From contig DLDC01000025.1 in the NCBI GenBank assembly GCA_002480935.1, positions 257 through 9,597 of the forward strand: a stretch of 9,341 nucleotides of DNA, written 5' to 3'. This document shows, one piece after another, positions 6,564 to 9,341 of this stretch; positions within the stretch are counted from its first letter, which is position 1; every line of letters starts with the position of its first letter. The notes under the pieces are model-generated. The model was not told the origin of the DNA. It did not search any database and worked only from the letters and a program-made list of their open reading frames with translations. The DNA is from Prevotella sp. UBA7782 (GTDB taxonomy: Bacteria > Bacteroidota > Bacteroidia > Bacteroidales > Bacteroidaceae). A program made the position numbers and the translations under genes.

Positions 6564-8007
6564 AGCCCACAGTGCCCTCAAGTGACACGCTGAGCAACTT
6601 CTGAGCCTCAACGGCAAACTCCATGGGCAGCTTGTTGAGCACATCCTTGGCATAACCGTTGACTATCAGGCCCACGGCATCCTCTGTGGGTATGCCTCTC
6701 TGGTTGCAATAGAAGAGCTGATCTTCCGATATCTTAGACGTGGTGGCCTCATGTTCAACCACAGCAGTGTCGTTGTGCACATCCAGATAGGGGAAGGTGT
6801 GGGCTCCGCAGTTTGACCCCAGCAGCAGAGAGTCGCAACTAGAGTAGTTACGGGCGTTCTCTGCGTTGGCTGTTACGCGCACCAATCCTCGGTAAGAGTT
6901 CTGCGAATGTCCGGCCGAAATGCCTTTCGATATGATGGTGCTCTTGGTGTTGCGACCCATGTGTATCATCTTGGTACCCGTGTCGGCCTCCTGATAGTTG
7001 TTGGTAACGGCCACGCTGTAGAACTCTGCCTGCGAGTTGTCGCCCCGCAGCACGCATGAGGGATACTTCCACGTGATGGCTGAGCCCGTCTCTACCTGCG
7101 TCCACGACAGCTTGGAGTTCACTCCGCGCAGGTCGCCACGCTTGGTCACCAGGTTGAGCACGCCGCCCTTGCCGTGCTCATCGCCGGGATACCAGTTCTG
7201 AACGGTGGAGTATTTCACCTCTGCATTGTCGTTCACCACTATCTCAACCACAGCCGCGTGCAGCTGATTTTCGTCTCTCATAGGCGCGGTGCAGCCTTCC
7301 AGATAGCTCACATAGCTGTCGTCGTCGGCCACGATGAGCGTTCGCTCAAACTGTCCGGTGTTTCTTGCGTTGATGCGGAAATAAGAGCTCAGCTCCATAG
7401 GGCATCTCACGCCCTTCGGTATATACACGAAAGAGCCGTCGCTGAACACTGCTGAGTTGAGCGCCGCGCTGAAGTTGTCGCGATAGGGCACCACGCTTCC
7501 CAGATATTTGCGCACCAGTTCGGGGTGGTTCTTCACGGCCTCGCCTATCGAGGAGAAGATGATGCCCTTCTCGGCCAAGTGCTTCTTGAAGGTTGTCTTC
7601 ACGCTCACAGAGTCCATGATGGCATCCACGGCCGTACCGCTGAGCGCCAGTCGCTCTTCAAGAGGAATGCCCAGCTTGTCGAAAGTCTTCTCCAGCTCAG
7701 GGTCAATCTCTTTGTTCTGCGGCTTCTTGGCCAACGGATCAGCATAATAAGAGATGGCTTGAAAATCTATTTTCGGCACATGTACATGCCCCCACGTGGG
7801 CGGCTGGAGGGTCTTCCAGTAGTTGTAAGCCTTCAGCCTGAAGTCAAGCAGCCATTCGGGCTCGCCCTTCTTCTTGGATATAAGCCTCACGATGTCCTCG
7901 TTAAGGCCTTTAGGTATCACGTCTGTATCAACGTTTGTGGTGAAGCCATACTCATATTTCTGATTGGCCACCTGCCTTACAAACTCGTTGTTTTTATTTT
8001 CTGACAT
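6562..8007 (-). CDS. sufB: Fe-S cluster assembly scaffold protein SufB
   Basis: A 481-residue protein, close to the usual SufB length, and the core scaffold subunit that receives sulfur and carries the nascent Fe-S cluster in SufBC2D. Key residues appear in the C-terminal region: C391 in SSCDSLLLG and E420 in [11 protein letters not shown] are 29 residues apart, the same spacing as E. coli C405 and E434 as I recall them. The [12 protein letters not shown] and [14 protein letters not shown] blocks are diagnostic of SufB, as are [15 protein letters not shown] and [22 protein letters not shown] in the middle. The start [10 protein letters not shown] gives a normal N-terminus. It is the first suf gene, 147 bp after infB, with a candidate promoter and a long hairpin in that gap. 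A 109-bp repeat-bearing gap separates it from sufC. Confidence 0.97.
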   Translation of the reverse strand: MSENKNNEFVRQVANQKYEYGFTTNVDTDVIPKGLNEDIVRLISKKKGEPEWLLDFRLKAYNYWKTLQPPTWGHVHVPKIDFQAISYYADPLAKKPQNKEIDPELEKTFDKLGIPLEERLALSGTAVDAIMDSVSVKTTFKKHLAEKGIIFSSIGEAVKNHPELVRKYLGSVVPYRDNFSAALNSAVFSDGSFVYIPKGVRCPMELSSYFRINARNTGQFERTLIVADDDSYVSYLEGCTAPMRDENQLHAAVVEIVVNDNAEVKYSTVQNWYPGDEHGKGGVLNLVTKRGDLRGVNSKLSWTQVETGSAITWKYPSCVLRGDNSQAEFYSVAVTNNYQEADTGTKMIHMGRNTKSTIISKGISAGHSQNSYRGLVRVTANAENARNYSSCDSLLLGSNCGAHTFPYLDVHNDTAVVEHEATTSKISEDQLFYCNQRGIPTEDAVGLIVNGYAKDVLNKLPMEFAVEAQKLLSVSLEGTVG

Positions 8008-8041
8008 CTTTAAGAGAATAGCTGTTTGTTATTAAATCCCA

Positions 8042-8105
8042 TATAGGGACGGGCTGCAATGCCTGCCTCTCCAAGACAGGTATGGTGTTGCGCTCCGTCC
8101 CTATA
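8042..8105 (-). promoter_or_regulatory. Long hairpin in the leader of the suf operon
   Basis: A perfect 11-bp outer stem pairs 8042-8052 with 8095-8105 (TATAGGGACGG and its complement). Inside, GCAAT (8056-8060) pairs with GTTGC (8087-8091) including one G-T pair, and CCTG (8062-8065) pairs with CAGG (8077-8080), closing an 11-base loop. The outer and middle stems are separated by a symmetric three-by-three internal loop. No T-run follows on either strand, so it is not a standard terminator. It ends 34 bases before the sufB start, so it would lie in the sufB leader or in a read-through transcript from infB. I do not recognise a known riboswitch. Confidence 0.6.
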
Positions 8106-8114
8106 GTGCTACGG

Positions 8115-8147
8115 CAAATATCATACCAATATAGCCGCATTCTGAAA
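8115..8147 (-). promoter_or_regulatory. Candidate Bacteroidota-type promoter for sufB
   Basis: Bacteroidota sigma-ABfr promoters follow TTTG, a spacer of about 19-21 bases, then TAnnTTTG. On the - strand TTTC (8147-8144) is followed after 21 bases by GATATTTG (8122-8115): one mismatch in each box. Transcription would begin near 8108, placing the long hairpin at the very 5' end of the message. Both boxes are imperfect, the region is A/T-rich and the pattern is short, so chance is a real possibility. Confidence 0.25.
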
Positions 8148-8154
8148 ATATTGT

Positions 8155-9341
8155 TTATAACTTCTGTTCTACTTCTATCTCGGTGAAAGTTTCGATGACA
8201 TCGCCCACCTGGATATCGTTGAAGTTAACGAGGCTCAAGCCGCATTCCAGTCCGGAAGCCACTTCCTTCACATCGTCCTTGTAACGTTTCAGGGCGCTGA
8301 TGGGTGCGGTGTGCACCACAATACCGTCGCGCACCACACGTGCCTTGTCCTTGTTGTGCACTTTGCCCTCGGTAACCAAACCTCCGGCAACGGTGCCCAC
8401 CTTGGATATCTTGAACACTTGCTTCACCTCTATCTGGCCTGTCACCACTTCCTTCTTCACCTTGTCGAGCATTCCTACCATGGCCGACTTCACATCGTCT
8501 ATGGCATCGTAGATAACCGAATAGGTGTTTATCTCTACTCCTTCACGGTCGGCCAGCTTGCGTGCGTCGGCAGACGGGCGCACCTGGAAGCCCACGATGA
8601 TGGCGTCTGAGGCACTGGCCAGCATGACATCGTTCTCACTTATCTGTCCTACGGCCTTGCTGATAACGTTCACCTTCACCTTTTCGGTAGAGAGTTTCAG
8701 GAACGAATCAGAGAGAGCCTCAACACTTCCGTCGGTGTCACCCTTCACTATGATGTTCAGCTCATGGAACTCTCCGCGTGCAATACGGTGTGAGATGTCG
8801 CTCAGGGTGAGCCTGGTCTGTGTGCGCAGGCCTTGCTCACGCTGCAGCTGCTCGCGCTTGGTGGCTATCTCGCGCACCTCTTGCTCTGTGTCCATCACAT
8901 GGAACTGGTCGCCTGCTGTGGGCGCGCCGTTCAGTCCAAGTATGATGGCGGGCTCGGCAGGCTTTACGTTGTCGATGCGCTGGTTGCGCTCGTTGAACAT
9001 AGCCTTGATGCGTCCATAGCTTGTTCCGGCAATGACATAATCGCCCACATGCAGGGTTCCGTTAGACACGAGCACGGTGCTCACGTAGCCACGTCCCTTA
9101 TCCAGCGACGACTCTATCACCGTTCCGGTGGCCTTACGGTTGGGGTTGGCCTTGAGGTCGAGCATCTCAGCCTCCAAGAGCACCTTTTCCATGAGCTCAC
9201 TTACGCCGGTGCCCTTCTTGGCACTGATTTCCTGGCACTGATACTTGCCGCCCCACTCTTCTACAAGTAGGTTCATGTTGGCCAGGTCTTCACGTATTTT
9301 GTCGGGGTTGGCACCCGGTTTATCAATCTTGTTGATGGCAA
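8155..9341 (-). CDS. infB: Translation initiation factor IF-2, C-terminal part, 5' end cut by window
   Basis: IF-2 is the GTPase that brings initiator fMet-tRNA to the ribosome and promotes subunit joining. The last 394 codons are present. The frame is open to the window edge and begins with [10 protein letters not shown], the G4 guanine-recognition motif (NKxD); ISAKKG about 35 residues later is the G5 motif. The Met at 9276 is therefore internal, not a start. After the G domain come the beta-barrel domain II ([20 protein letters not shown]), domain III ([20 protein letters not shown] through VGFQVRPS) and the fMet-tRNA-binding C-terminal domain, ending with [21 protein letters not shown]. 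The Walker A (G1) motif and the species-variable N-terminal region lie outside the window. It is upstream of sufB in the same orientation, with a 147-bp gap, so read-through into suf is possible. Ends in TAA. Confidence 0.98.
   Translation of the reverse strand, partial: AINKIDKPGANPDKIREDLANMNLLVEEWGGKYQCQEISAKKGTGVSELMEKVLLEAEMLDLKANPNRKATGTVIESSLDKGRGYVSTVLVSNGTLHVGDYVIAGTSYGRIKAMFNERNQRIDNVKPAEPAIILGLNGAPTAGDQFHVMDTEQEVREIATKREQLQREQGLRTQTRLTLSDISHRIARGEFHELNIIVKGDTDGSVEALSDSFLKLSTEKVKVNVISKAVGQISENDVMLASASDAIIVGFQVRPSADARKLADREGVEINTYSVIYDAIDDVKSAMVGMLDKVKKEVVTGQIEVKQVFKISKVGTVAGGLVTEGKVHNKDKARVVRDGIVVHTAPISALKRYKDDVKEVASGLECGLSLVNFNDIQVGDVIETFTEIEVEQKL

Noticed and set aside
8155..9276. 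A 373-residue IF-2-like protein starting at the Met at 9276
   Set aside because: The frame stays open to the window edge and includes the NKID G4 motif before this Met, so it is the truncated end of full-length IF-2, not a short separate gene.

Overview
The window looks like chromosomal core DNA from a Bacteroidota, most likely Prevotella or a close relative. The reasons are the infB-sufBCDS neighbourhood, the protein sequences of IF-2, SufB and SufD, roughly even base composition, A/T-rich start regions without clear Shine-Dalgarno sites, and a secreted GH78-type sugar hydrolase. The genus call is inference from protein flavour and was not tested by a search.

Layout. Positions 1-483 (+ strand) hold the 3' end of pnp (PNPase KH and S1 domains), followed by a strong intrinsic terminator at 525-561. 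Everything else is on the - strand and converges on pnp. Read in the direction of transcription, from the right edge leftward, it is: infB (3' two fifths or so, cut by the window edge), a 147-bp gap with a long hairpin and a possible promoter, sufB, a 109-bp gap with three 22-bp tandem repeats, sufC, sufD (1-base overlap with sufC), sufS (47-bp gap), rnhB (12-bp gap) and a secreted GH78-like glycosidase (29-bp gap). A weak terminator-like hairpin at 642-678 lies at the end. The longest non-coding stretch is 194 bp (484-677), so no gap exceeds 300 bp.

How the genes work together. SufS takes sulfur from cysteine. SufB, SufC and SufD form the SufBC2D scaffold/ATPase on which Fe-S clusters are built. 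The residues needed for cluster assembly are visible in SufB (C391, E420) and SufD (H375), and the ATPase motifs of SufC and the PLP lysine and catalytic Cys of SufS are all present. No SufE/SufU sulfur shuttle or A-type carrier lies in the window. PNPase, IF-2 and RNase HII are housekeeping RNA/translation/genome-maintenance genes. The GH78-like enzyme is the only accessory gene and has no obvious functional link to the rest.

I found no wholly new multi-gene system. The points most worth a second look are non-coding or subtle: the 22-bp repeat block with alternative hairpins between sufB and sufC, the long hairpin just downstream of a candidate promoter before sufB, the CxxCxxC tail of SufD, and an Asp at the expected acid position of the GH78-like protein.
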